Assembly (NCBI GenBank): GCA_032718475.1
Contig: JAUCBJ010008684.1
Span: forward strand, 40,187-104,186
Length of the DNA: 64,000 nt
Origin: Nemertoderma westbladi
Taxonomy: Eukaryota > Xenacoelomorpha > Nemertodermatida > Nemertodermatidae
Direction: 5' to 3'
Shown: positions 30,259 to 39,824 of the stretch, piece after piece
How the letters are laid out: every line of letters starts with the position of its first letter
How positions within the stretch are numbered: the stretch's first letter is position 1
Notes under the pieces: generated by a model
The model's database searches: none
What the model saw: the letters and a program-made list of their open reading frames with translations, nothing else
What the model was told of the DNA's origin: nothing
Position numbers and translations under genes: made by a program

Positions 30259-32813
30259 TCAGTTCGTTCCACCAGCCTTTGGGAACCACCTCAAGTCTTT
30301 CCCTTTGCAGTCCTCCTCCCTGGGTCGTTTCCTGGTTACTGCCGCTCCTCTGGGATCTGCTTTCTGTCTTCGGACTCTCGCCACAACCTCCTTACTGATC
30401 CCGGTCGTCAACTCCTTGGGTGCCGGTGTTATCAGCTCCCGATATCGTTTTGCGGGTGGCCCCTCCGAGTGGCCCTGTTGTCTCCCCCTGGTGGCGTCCC
30501 ATAGGATCCTCTTCATTGCCCGCGGCACACGCTCCGCCAAGAAATCCCTAAACTCTCCTCTGCTCTGTGGCGTCCACCTATCCAAATACCTCTGCGTATT
30601 TATCACCCCGGCATATGATGCCGCCGTCGCCACTTCCTGGTAGGTAAACGGAAGTCTCCGTTTGATAATCTCAATGTGAGCCTCCTGATTGATGTTAAAG
30701 AAGCCCCACCGGAACTCCTGGGCCTTCATACGTTGCCGAGTCATCGCCCCAACGTCGGCCCACTCCTCGAAGATCCTGAACTTTTCTTCGTCGTCCATCC
30801 AGTCGCACTGGCATCTGTAATGTCCCCGAATGTTACATTTCGAACATCGGTTATGCAACCGTGGACACGCCCCCATCCTGTGGCTCAACTCGCGGCAATA
30901 GAGACAGAAAGTCCCCTTTTGGAACCGGTACAAACAGCTCCTTTCCTGGTGGGTCTGTCTCCCACAGTAGTCGCAACCGAGTACCAATGTCTCCCGCCCC
31001 ACATTGTCTATCGTCCCAAGCAATCTCCGCGGTCTGTGGAGTCGCTGGTAAGCGAACTTCCGGACCTTAGTGTCCCAATCTACGTCGATCTCCTCGCCCC
31101 TCTCGGGCATCGTCTCCCCGAATACTACCCATGGTGCTGTCCCCGGTTGCTCGCCCAACCTGATAGTGCTCCCCGCGAAATCCATCGCCGGCTCCTCGTG
31201 CACCCAGGCCCGCTTGCCGGGTTTATCCCAGAAGGCCCTCGGCCCACTGGCCGTCACCACCCTTCCGCCAACCCAGTCCGTGTCCGAGTGGCCGATCCTC
31301 CCGATGGGCGGCATCTCTCCGAACTCGTCGTCGTCTTCGTCCTCCTCTGGCAGTGGCTCCAACCCCAGTATCCCGGTGGATCCACTATGTCCCTTCCCGC
31401 CCTGGCTCTCGCCCGTAGCTCTCCATCCCTCTAGCTCCCCTAGCTTCCTTAGCGGTTGGTCGCCCTCTGCGCCCGCTGGTATGGGCATCGCTTGCAACCC
31501 CGACGTCGACTGTTTTGGTGATCCCACCGTCCACCCCAGTTCTCGCCCTAGAGACTCCCCCGAACTCCCTGATGAAGTCCAACAAAGTTCGTCTAAGCCC
31601 GCCTGTTCCTCGAAGCCGTAGCTCTGCGCCCTGGCTTCCTCCTCCCTTTCCTCTGCTTCTATCCTCTCCCGTCTAGCAACTTATTCCAGTCGCTTCGCCT
31701 CTCGTCTATCCGTCTCTAGCTGCTCCCATCTCTGATACGGCGTATCTATCTCCCCGTCTACCAGATGTCGGCTGTTGTAGTACACCGACTCGCCCTTCAG
31801 CCCCGGTTGGTCTACCAGACCCGCAAAAGCCGTCTTAAAGGCTCTTCTGTAGTTTAGGGGTGATCCCGATAATAGGAATGCCGTTGGTTCCCTCTCGATA
31901 ACCACGGTCATGAATAGGTTAAGCAAACCTATCATTATCCAGTCTTCCTGTAGGATATATCGCTTCTGATATACCTTTATAGCTCCTCTTCGGAATTTAT
32001 ACACCTCTTGTTTTCCCGGCCTCGCTCCCCACTTCAGCGAGTTCGCTAATTCTGCTCCGTACTCTTCTCTGAACTTCCCCCAGTCCATTGGTTTGTGACA
32101 TACGAGCCCCAATAGCTGGCCCATCGCCACCGCTCCGCAATGGCCTGTGTTCTTGACTAGTCCCAACCCGTCTGGTGCTGTCATAGCCATGAAGACCGTC
32201 TGCATATCCAGAAGGTTGGGGGTGTCCGCGTCGTCGCAAATCGCCGATCCCACTTTCGTTGTAGACTCTCAGTGTAAACTCTCACTAGGACCTGCACTGC
32301 CCTCGGCAGCCGGTCTAACTTCGGCCCATCCTTCTTCCCATACGTTCCCAGATCAAACAGGAAAATGTCCCCATTTGGTGCGGCCAAATGTAGGAGTATG
32401 GTTCTGGCCGATCCCGCCGATCCTCTCCTCGAACCTTCCTTGTCTTCCACGGTTCCTTCGTCGTCTAGGATCATGTATCCTCCCCTGTTGACAGACTCTA
32501 TGAACCTCTTCCAATCCTTCCTCGGCGACTCCCACGGGTACTTCGGAATCCCGAAATTCGCCTCGTCTCCTTTCACCACATAGTGGAAATGCTCAAAGAT
32601 CACGTTGTCCAGCGACGGCGTCCAGTAGGTTCCGACCAGCCGCTGTTCATGCATCTCCCTGAAGTGGTCCTGTAGCGCTCGCGCTGCGTGACCCTTTTTC
32701 AACCGGTCGTAGTATCCCCTTGTCCTCTCTTCCGGATGCCTCTTGGTGAAATTCACCAGTATCTCCTTTCCTCCTGACTCCGCTTTTCTCTTCCTGATCA
32801 GTTTCCCCGCCAT
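30259..32813 (-). pseudogene. BEL-2 third ORF: exonuclease-like region plus triple CCHC zinc knuckle (broken)
   Basis: Three minus-strand frames: 32813-32181, 32253-31681 and 31527-30259 (the last two share a frame). In the first, Asp117-Asp118-Glu119-Gly120, then ILLHLAAPNGDIFLFDLG (139-156) match the ExoI motif and following strands of DEDD 3'-5' exonucleases; the second contains the ExoII-like segment after a frameshift and a deletion relative to BEL-1. A classical ExoIII Tyr-X3-Asp was not found; the equivalent place reads QEDWIM.G, so catalysis may be lost. In the third frame knuckles are C185-C188-H193-C198, C208-C211-H216-C221 and C228-C231-H236-C241, all perfect CCHC. A GAA to TAA change stops the second frame at 31681-31683. 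Position is that of env, but no signal peptide or membrane segment is seen. Confidence 0.72.
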
Positions 32814-33124
32814 TTCGAACTCTCCCGATCGCAGTTTCTGTCCGTTGCTTTAATTATGTTCCAGAATAATTTCTCTACTGTTACCATAATTTGTAATATT
32901 TTTGCCCTATTGTTATTTTAATTATTTTTAATTTAATTTAATTATACTACTTACTATTTATGGATTATTCTATTTCACAATCCACATTCTGACCTACTCT
33001 ATGGGCCTGTGCAGTACAGCAGTATGTGTCGCGTGGCCTACACGATCTATCCAGCTGTGCTCATATGCCCCCCTCTTGCTACTAACTGCTAACTAATACC
33101 CATATTATACATATCCCTTCTACC
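32814..33124 (-). other. BEL-2 spacer upstream of third ORF
   Basis: AT-rich, homologous to 17884-18324 in BEL-1. No ORF. A TTTAATTATTTTTAATTTAATT tract resembles the BEL-1 spacer. Confidence 0.4.
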
Positions 33125-33560
33125 CCTATTACTAATCGGTACTACGTACCCTCCTACTAACCTCTAACTAACTAGCGGTACTACGTACCCTCTAACTCTT
33201 ACCCTCTCTCTCTCTAACTAACTAGCGGTGCTAGGTACCCTCTAACTCTTACTCTCTCTCTCTCTAACTAACTAGCGGTACTACGTACCCTCTAACTACT
33301 CTGACTCTACTAACCACCGGTACTACGTACCTTACTACTTCTCTAACTCCACTAACTCCACTAACTCTCTCTACTAACTAACGGTACTACGTACCCTCTT
33401 ACTAACCTCTAACTCCACTAACTCCACTAACTCTCTCTACTAACTAATGGTACTACGTACCTCCTAACTAACTAACTGACTCTAACTTTCGGTACTACGT
33501 ACCTCCTAACTAACTAACTATTTTCGGTACTATGTACCTCCTAACTAACTAACTAATTCT
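33125..33560 (-). repeat. Palindromic GGTACTACGTACC array, BEL-2
   Basis: Nine copies (variants GGTGCTAGGTACC, GGTACTATGTACC) at about 33137, 33177, 33227, 33278, 33312, 33383, 33449, 33491 and 33525 in a TCTAACTAACTAAC background. Same place, motif and copy number as in BEL-1, but different spacing. Confidence 0.8.
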
Positions 33561-33577
33561 AACTCTAATTATTTTTT

Positions 33578-34813
33578 TTATTTTTTTTTTATTTTATGTT
33601 TTTTGCACCTATCTTGCCACCTATCCGCATCGGAGTAAGTGCCTACAACTCTCGCCAACCGCCACTGGTTGTTGATGATAGTATCATCCGTAACGATTAC
33701 GAGATCTCCCTCTCTTAACTCCCTATTCGACTTCCTCCACTTGCTTCTTTTGTGAAGCGTGGGTAGGTATTCCTCAACCCACCTCCTCCAATACTCTGCG
33801 CTTATCGCTTTAGCGACTTTCCAACTCTGGCGGGAGTGTATGTCATCTGGGTCTACACCCCGCATATCAATGGTCGCTGGCCTTTCCATTAGAAAATGGC
33901 TGGGCGTCAGCACATCTAGTGACTCAGGGTCATCATTCTCCGGATATAGCGGTCTGCTATTAATGATACCCTCACACTTTGCAAGTACTGTTCTCAAGAC
34001 GTCCTCTGTGACCATATGGGTGTTCATTAACTTCGTCATCAGGCGCTTCGAACTGCCCACCAGTCTCTCGACGCATACTAGTGTATGTGGTGCATACGGC
34101 GTCCTTCTCTCCCACTTTACTTGTCGTTGTCTCATGGCTGCCCTGACTTCCTCCCCTTCCTAGATGTCCAAGGCCTCTGCCATCTCGTTCTCAGCTCCCA
34201 CAAAGTTGGTTCCGCTGTCGGAGTACATTACTGCGATCGTCCCACCTTTGCAGTCTCTGAACCTTTCTAATACATTAATGAATGCTGATGCGGTTGCATC
34301 TTGGGCGAGTTCTATCCCTACCGCCCGCGTGTTATTACATACGAAGATGATGCCGTAGCGTTTCTCCGTGTGCCGCATCACTTTGATCTTTATTGGCCCA
34401 AACATGTCCACACCGCAATGCGTAAATGGCGGGTCGTGCTGTCTTACCCTACTCGCCGGCAGTGGTGCCATCTCCTGTGTGGCTCGCTCCTTCTTCGCTC
34501 GTCGGCAGGTCTGGCACTGCCCCACTACCGCGTTTACCTTCTTCCTCAACTGCTTGACCCAAAAGGTCCTCCGTATCTCCGTAAGGGTTCGGTTGGTGCC
34601 CCCATGCAATATCGACTTGTGGGAGTCCCAGATAATCTGGTGGACTATTGGCGATCCTGTGGGAATGATGATGGGTTTCGGTGGTACAACTATGCTGTTG
34701 TTGTATCCTACCCTAGAGTTCATTACTAGAATCCCGTCGTCATTAAGTTGTGGCAACAGCGTAATCAGCTCGCTGTCCCGTCGAAGATGCTGTTGTTTGC
34801 CGACGCGTTCCAC
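33578..34813 (-). pseudogene. BEL-2 integrase with C-terminal DUF5641-type domain
   Basis: Two same-frame pieces, 34813-34160 and 34135-33578, separated by an in-frame TAG at 34160-34162. The first has the HHCC zinc-binding site (His65, His70, Cys100, Cys103) and the first two catalytic Asp of the DD(35)E core (GVDMFGP, Asp136; MYSDSGTNF). The third acidic residue is in the CVERLVGS motif of the second piece. The C-terminus (SRQSWKVAKA, then GDLVIVTDD and WRLARVV) is the BEL/Pao DUF5641-type domain. It would insert the cDNA into host DNA. This copy has a stop mid-domain, so it is non-functional unless read through. Confidence 0.85.
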
Positions 34814-35282
34814 CTCGTCGCCATAGTTCTTCCGTTGTTCGTAGCGGATTACTGCTTGTGGCCGCTCCTTCCAGATCTATTGTTGTCCTAATCTTCACGT
34901 CTTTGCCAACTCCCCTGAGGAAATTCCCGAACGCTCGCCAGTACGCCACTAATTTTTTGGTCTTGTACCAACTAGAACTGTAGCTGAGGAGTTTATCCGT
35001 CGGGTTATCGCACAGTCCTCCTGGTCTTGGTTGCACGTCCCTTATCTCTCTTACCATCTGGGAGTATATCTCTTCTCCCTATGAATCTCCTTCTTCTCCC
35101 TCCAATACTGCTTCTCCTGAGCCCGGGTCCACCTTTCTCATCGGCGGCTAGGCCTCCTTGTCGCTCAGAAACTGTGGCCCGTGTTGCCACAATACTTCCT
35201 TTTTTAAGAAAGTGTGGCGTGCCACACCCCTCGATAACAAGTCTGCTGGATTCTCGTCCGTAGGGCAGTAGTGCCATCTTCA
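34814..35282 (-). pseudogene. BEL-2 pol linker between RNase H region and integrase (frameshifted)
   Basis: Coding signal continues in changing frames (35283-35005 and 35057-34743). After a TGA at 35280-35282 in place of TGG, the frame reads [18 protein letters not shown], the usual BEL/Pao motif after RNase H, and is then shifted. A second piece begins with a helix containing SSWYKTKKLVAYWRAF and leads into the integrase. At least two frame breaks. Confidence 0.7.
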
Positions 35283-35915
35283 TAACTCTGTGGTCGCCCT
35301 TATTTCGTCCACCCTATTTGCGACGAATATAGGGTATCTCGTCCTCTCGTATTGTAACCAGCCAAGTACTACCATGGAATCCGTCCAGTAGTGTGTCTCC
35401 ACTATGTTGGGAATAGCGTCCATTAAGTAGGTTGTGGCCCTAACTCCTAGTCTTGCTGCTGTAAACTCGAGCTTCGGAACCGATGCTGAATCTGGTGGCG
35501 TCGACTTCGCCTTGCTAAAGGCAAGTCTGGGCTTGTGAGGCCCCTCTCGTTGTACTAAATAGAGTGCTGCTCCGTATGCCTCTAGTGACGCATTGGAGAA
35601 CATGTGCAGATCCAGATTCGTCATGTCCCCATCCGGGAAATACACATGTGGCATGCTGTATGTTCCCATATGCTCCAAACCTCCTGTCCACTTACACCAC
35701 TGTTTCCTGATCTCTTCTGGTACCTCTATGTCCCACTCATCCTTCAGTTTGTATACTCTCTTGAGTATCTGTTTCCCCGTGACTAATAGTGGGGATGCTA
35801 GACCTAGGGGATCGTATATCCTTGCTATGTACGACACATAGCCCCTCTTTGTGTGGATGTCTGCGCCCTCCTGGCTCAACTGGTACTTCAGTTCGTCCAT
35901 CTCTCTATTCCACAC
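35280..35915 (-). CDS. BEL-2 RNase H / Peptidase_A17 region (partial polyprotein)
   Basis: A 211-codon frame with the BEL hallmark YDPLGLASP (residues 34-42) and an RNase H-like fold. The acidic residues Glu150 (PKLEFTAA) and Asp179 (YWTDSMVVL) are present, but the first catalytic Asp, expected in an F-D-A-S motif, reads FSNAS (Asn108). The frame overlaps the RT frame by 11 bases in another phase, so a frame change separates RT and RNase H in this copy. It ends at the TGA described for the linker region. It would degrade RNA in the RNA-DNA hybrid during reverse transcription; activity is doubtful given the Asn. Confidence 0.8.
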   Translation of the reverse strand: MWNREMDELKYQLSQEGADIHTKRGYVSYIARIYDPLGLASPLLVTGKQILKRVYKLKDEWDIEVPEEIRKQWCKWTGGLEHMGTYSMPHVYFPDGDMTNLDLHMFSNASLEAYGAALYLVQREGPHKPRLAFSKAKSTPPDSASVPKLEFTAARLGVRATTYLMDAIPNIVETHYWTDSMVVLGWLQYERTRYPIFVANRVDEIRATTEL

Positions 35916-37446
35916 AATTCCCAGTGCCTTCTGTTGAGACTGTCCTCTTGTTTGCCATGTCCTGCCCTTTGGCTGTTGTGGGATTATCCATGGTCGATTC
36001 TGGTCTCTCGTCCTCTATCGCCTTGATAAATTCCTCCAAACTGGATTGGAATTTGGTCAGGTTAAAGCCGGATCCTTTTAGGATGTCGCAAACCTCATGC
36101 CCTGTGTCCAGTATCTCCTTAACCGTATTTCCAGACTCCATTCCGTCGTCTACGTAGAAGCCGCGTCGAATCATATTGACGGCCCTAGTGCTGTATCTAT
36201 CCTCCTTCCCCTTCACTGTATCTCTTACTGCCATAGTCGTTGTAAATGAAGACGACTTGGCTCCCATGTTCTGTACTACCATCTTGTACATCGGTATGGT
36301 CGATGGTTCTTCGTCGCCGTTGTACAACAAGAAGCGTTGACTGTCGCTATCCTCTTCCGTCACACGGACTTGGTTGAACATGCCTTCTATGTCACACGTG
36401 AAGGCGTGTTTCCCATTTATAAATCTAAGTAGGACCTCTATCCCTGAGTTGTATATGTTGGGACCTTCTAGCAGATAGTCGTTTAAACATTTCCCGTCGG
36501 TCTTTGCCGATGCGTCCACTACCATCCGCAGTTTACCTTTCTTCGGATCTAAAGCCACGTGGAGTGGTAAGTAATATGTCCTGTCCGTATTTGGTTTGTC
36601 GACCGGTAACTCCACGGCCCATCCCTTCTCGACGTACTTTCTGATTGTTTTGTGAATGTACTCATTCTTTTCGGGGCTTCGTTTTAACGTCTGTTTCAAC
36701 TTACGAAGCCTCGTGAGTACCATTCCTTTATTATCGGGCAGTGGTAGCTTTGGTAGCTTCCATACCATTCCTATGGTATACCGCCCCTCATCGCATCTCA
36801 TAGACTCCTCTACGCTCTGCTGAGCCTGTTTGTCTTCTACCGAGGTTCCAACCCCGGTTTCCTTTAGTCCCTCAAAATCTTGTCTGAGCAGTCTCTTGAG
36901 CTGTTCTTCCGCTCTCTCATCCCCTATTTCTTGCATGGTTCCCGCGAACATGCATCCTGATGTCTCCGACATCCTAAATGGTATCTTGCTCTTGATTGGG
37001 CCACTCAGCATCCACCCGAATGGTGTTAGTATCGCCACCGTGTCACACTGCCTGTCTTCGCCGAAGACCGTTTGCATTCTTTCGTGGGCCGTCGGGCAGT
37101 CCATTCCTACTATGATGGATACCTTCCTAACGTCCACCTCTGGGATTGAGAAGTCAATATCATCCAGAAATTTATATTGTTCGACCTCAATGTTGGTTGG
37201 CCGTCTGGCATTGATGTTTATTGACTCTATCACTTGGATGGGGTCGATGCTCGCCCCATAGTCGCATCCCGGTGCTATTGCTGCAATCGCGCACCGTCCG
37301 GTTCTCATGTCCAGGACCTCATCTTTGCTGGAGATGGTTGTTACCGCCATTCTACTTGGCCTCGTTCTCAATCCTATCTCTGCGGCCACCCAATCCTCGA
37401 TTAATGTGAAGGCAGCTCCACTATCGACCAGCATCAGTGTGGTCAC
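35905..37446 (-). CDS. BEL-2 aspartic protease and reverse transcriptase (partial polyprotein)
   Basis: 513 codons. The protease (DUF1758-type) has its catalytic Asp in LVDSGA (residues 6-11), so this copy keeps the residue that BEL-1 lost. The RT follows: motif A has CDIEGMF (Asp352), and motif C is YVDD (431-434). The upstream RT segment WKLPKLPLP and PLHVALDP fit BEL/Pao. The start at 37446 is only the first Met in an open part of the polyprotein; the real protein would be produced from a gag-pol precursor. The frame is open across both domains, and this is the best preserved part of the element. Confidence 0.88.
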   Translation of the reverse strand: MTTLMLVDSGAAFTLIEDWVAAEIGLRTRPSRMAVTTISSKDEVLDMRTGRCAIAAIAPGCDYGASIDPIQVIESININARRPTNIEVEQYKFLDDIDFSIPEVDVRKVSIIVGMDCPTAHERMQTVFGEDRQCDTVAILTPFGWMLSGPIKSKIPFRMSETSGCMFAGTMQEIGDERAEEQLKRLLRQDFEGLKETGVGTSVEDKQAQQSVEESMRCDEGRYTIGMVWKLPKLPLPDNKGMVLTRLRKLKQTLKRSPEKNEYIHKTIRKYVEKGWAVELPVDKPNTDRTYYLPLHVALDPKKGKLRMVVDASAKTDGKCLNDYLLEGPNIYNSGIEVLLRFINGKHAFTCDIEGMFNQVRVTEEDSDSQRFLLYNGDEEPSTIPMYKMVVQNMGAKSSSFTTTMAVRDTVKGKEDRYSTRAVNMIRRGFYVDDGMESGNTVKEILDTGHEVCDILKGSGFNLTKFQSSLEEFIKAIEDERPESTMDNPTTAKGQDMANKRTVSTEGTGNCVE

Positions 37447-37470
37447 TGATCAATTTCCTTCTCCAATCAC

Positions 37471-38241
37471 TCATACTGGCACTACCCCAAGTAGCACCGT
37501 TCCTCTCTTCTTTGCCCCTACCGTGCTTGTTGCCATCGTTTGGCCTTTACTTTGACCGAACTTAATCGGTGTCTCCTTGCATTGCCAAGCTCTATGCCCA
37601 CTCATCACACATCGCGAGCAGATCTCATTTCTCGCCGCGTATTCTACCTGATCTTCTCTGGGTAGCGCTTGCCAGTACCTGCAGTTTATGGTTTGATGAA
37701 GCGCATTTGTATGTAGCTGGCATTTGCTCTTTGGGTTGTAGCCGTCCTTATACAGTGCATTGCGTATCGCAGCTGCGTTTGTACCAAAGTCCCTACTATT
37801 CTTATTGTTTGGGTTTGGCCTACTGGACGTACTGGGGTTATATTTATTTGTGTTGTTATTTTTCCCCTGTCCGTTCCATGGTGTGGTCTTACCCTCGGCT
37901 ACCTGTGGACTTGCAGTCCCCTGCGTCGGTGCATAAGGCAGTGATTGCCTGAGCTTTGGTAATGCGTTTGACGTGTTGTGCTCTGGCTTCGGTCTATGGT
38001 AATCCGTCTTCGATCCCTTTCCCAGGCTATCTTCGCTATAGACTGGGTCGGTTATTAGTTCAGCTTCGTAATTTAAGAAGCTCGACATTTCTTCTAAACC
38101 CGGTTCCACACCCTTCCTATCTCGAGTGAAGAAAGCGATTTTCCTCCACTTGTTGCGCAGCCACATCGGTAGTGCCTGGGCTATCGTAGTGATGTTGTTG
38201 GACGCATTGAGTTTGTATGGCGCGTCTAGCGTCTTTAACAC
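37471..38241 (-). CDS. BEL-2 gag C-terminal part with CCHC zinc knuckle
   Basis: 256 codons including the second half of the gag core (NNITTIAQALPMWLR), an Asn-rich linker, a Cys/His pair (CQLHTNALHQTINC) and a perfect CCHC knuckle (CSRCVMSGHRAWQC), the nucleocapsid-type RNA-binding motif. It ends just before the protease and is separated from the upstream gag frame by a deletion/frame change near 38245. The homologous place in BEL-1 has lost the first knuckle Cys. Confidence 0.8.
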   Translation of the reverse strand: MLKTLDAPYKLNASNNITTIAQALPMWLRNKWRKIAFFTRDRKGVEPGLEEMSSFLNYEAELITDPVYSEDSLGKGSKTDYHRPKPEHNTSNALPKLRQSLPYAPTQGTASPQVAEGKTTPWNGQGKNNNTNKYNPSTSSRPNPNNKNSRDFGTNAAAIRNALYKDGYNPKSKCQLHTNALHQTINCRYWQALPREDQVEYAARNEICSRCVMSGHRAWQCKETPIKFGQSKGQTMATSTVGAKKRGTVLLGVVPV

Positions 38242-38243
38242 GA

Positions 38244-39824
38244 TTAGTGCCTTCTCGACCTTGTTTGCGAATGTCCGGGATTATCCTGTAGGCCACCCGA
38301 TGTTATGCCTCTCAGGGATTGCCGGATGATCTTGGCCGGGTGCCCGTATTCCCTGTCCAGTGCTCGCCATGCCATCGTGAAGCCGCCCTCTATGCCCTGG
38401 TATTGCCTCACGATGTCGTATGCTGGGCCTCCTGTGTATACTTGCAGATATTTTAGGCACTCCGCCTGCGTCAAGTTCTTTGTTAGTATTTCGTTACTAT
38501 ACATGTGCCGAAACTGTAGATATTCTTCCGGCCTGCTCCCATCGAATTTGAATGGTTCCACGGGTGGTAGCTCGATCCTAGTTTTTAGCGCATCGATTAA
38601 CGTGGCCATTCCCATCGCCTGCGCTTCCAATGGGTTCGATGGATGTTGCATAGTTTCTCCTGTTGGGTGCGGTCCGTCCGTCCTATTTTCTGCCCTCCTC
38701 TGGCTTGGGTATATCATTGGGGGTAGCGGCCCCCTCCATACTTCCGTGTCGCATGATCTATTTTCATCCAAGTGTCTCGTTGTTCTTGCTCCTATCGGGG
38801 TATATTGTTGATATTGTGATGGGGGAATGTCACCCTGTCCCCCCCCCACCGGTATGCTTGGTACTGGGGTTGATGTTAATATATTGGGGCCCATGCACCT
38901 ATCCGCAATAATTCCCCCCTCCCCTGGGTATATGTTATATCCTTGCATGCTGAAGTCATACTGTTGTGCTGGTACCAGTATAGGCCTACCAGCTTCTGGC
39001 CTACCTGCCGGTATGTACTCCGCGACTTCCGGGTTTAATCCCGTCGTCCGCGCTATCCTATCGCCTACATTATTTCTGCCAGCATGGCCTATGGTATGTG
39101 CAGTAAGGCCTAAAGTATGTCCCACAGTCTGTATGTGCCGCTCGGGATCAAAGTTTAATCTTCTCGAAGAATCCTCCCCGCGGCTACCGTATTCTCGATC
39201 AGTAGCAATATCCCGCCGGAAAGTTTCTCTTCGACCCCCTCCACTACTCTCGTCCTCGCGCCGGCACATCGCGCACCCCCCTATCGGCGCATAGTGCGCC
39301 TTGTCAGGTTGCGCCTCTCCGGGGCGACGGCAATCTCCCAAAGTTCGACCCCACCGACTCTCCGTTTCCATCTCGACTATCGACGGCTGGCTATCCGTCC
39401 TCGCTCTCCTATCGTTTGCGGCGATACTTCTCCTACCTTCTTCTCTTCTTCTCTCTCCAGTGCAGTATTCCCACTCGTGAGATCTCTCGTCAACCTCCCG
39501 GTTAAACTCCACTGTTCTTCTTCCCTCTTCTGATCGGGCTCGACGCTTCGTCCGCCCTCCCGCGACGTCAACCTTCCTCTCTCTGCTCGATCGCACGTCG
39601 CTGGGGATACTCGCAATCCCCCTATTACTCGCCGTCGCCGGGTGTTGCGGTTTACCTAATTCGGCCCGCGCATTATCCGCCGACGCCTGTGGAACACTCT
39701 CTGCCCCCTCCTTCTCGCCGCTAACCAGTTGCTGTGGGGTTCCCGTAGTCCCCCCCCCACTCGCCACTAACTTCCCGTTCTGGGGCTCCTGCAGCCCCCC
39801 CCCCCCCCCCCCCACTCGCCACAT
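38244..39824 (-). CDS. BEL-2 gag middle part (DUF1759-like core)
   Basis: 526 codons. Glycine-rich start (coded by a G run), then an Arg/Glu-rich segment and, near residue 400-500, the BEL gag core: EPFKFDGSRPEEY, AECLKYLQVYTGGPA and AWRALDREYGHPAK. This region is the structural part that assembles virus-like particles. It overlaps the previous frame (ending 39767) by 58 bases in another phase; the overlap contains the G run at 39796-39813 (C on the plus strand), so the shift is probably from run-length change. Confidence 0.8.
   Translation of the reverse strand: MWRVGGGGGGLQEPQNGKLVASGGGTTGTPQQLVSGEKEGAESVPQASADNARAELGKPQHPATASNRGIASIPSDVRSSRERKVDVAGGRTKRRARSEEGRRTVEFNREVDERSHEWEYCTGERRREEGRRSIAANDRRARTDSQPSIVEMETESRWGRTLGDCRRPGEAQPDKAHYAPIGGCAMCRREDESSGGGRRETFRRDIATDREYGSRGEDSSRRLNFDPERHIQTVGHTLGLTAHTIGHAGRNNVGDRIARTTGLNPEVAEYIPAGRPEAGRPILVPAQQYDFSMQGYNIYPGEGGIIADRCMGPNILTSTPVPSIPVGGGQGDIPPSQYQQYTPIGARTTRHLDENRSCDTEVWRGPLPPMIYPSQRRAENRTDGPHPTGETMQHPSNPLEAQAMGMATLIDALKTRIELPPVEPFKFDGSRPEEYLQFRHMYSNEILTKNLTQAECLKYLQVYTGGPAYDIVRQYQGIEGGFTMAWRALDREYGHPAKIIRQSLRGITSGGLQDNPGHSQTRSRRH

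Noticed and set aside
30259-32813. Third ORF as a classical env gene
   Set aside because: No signal peptide, transmembrane segment or furin-like site is visible; the zinc knuckles and exonuclease-like region argue for a nucleic-acid-acting protein.
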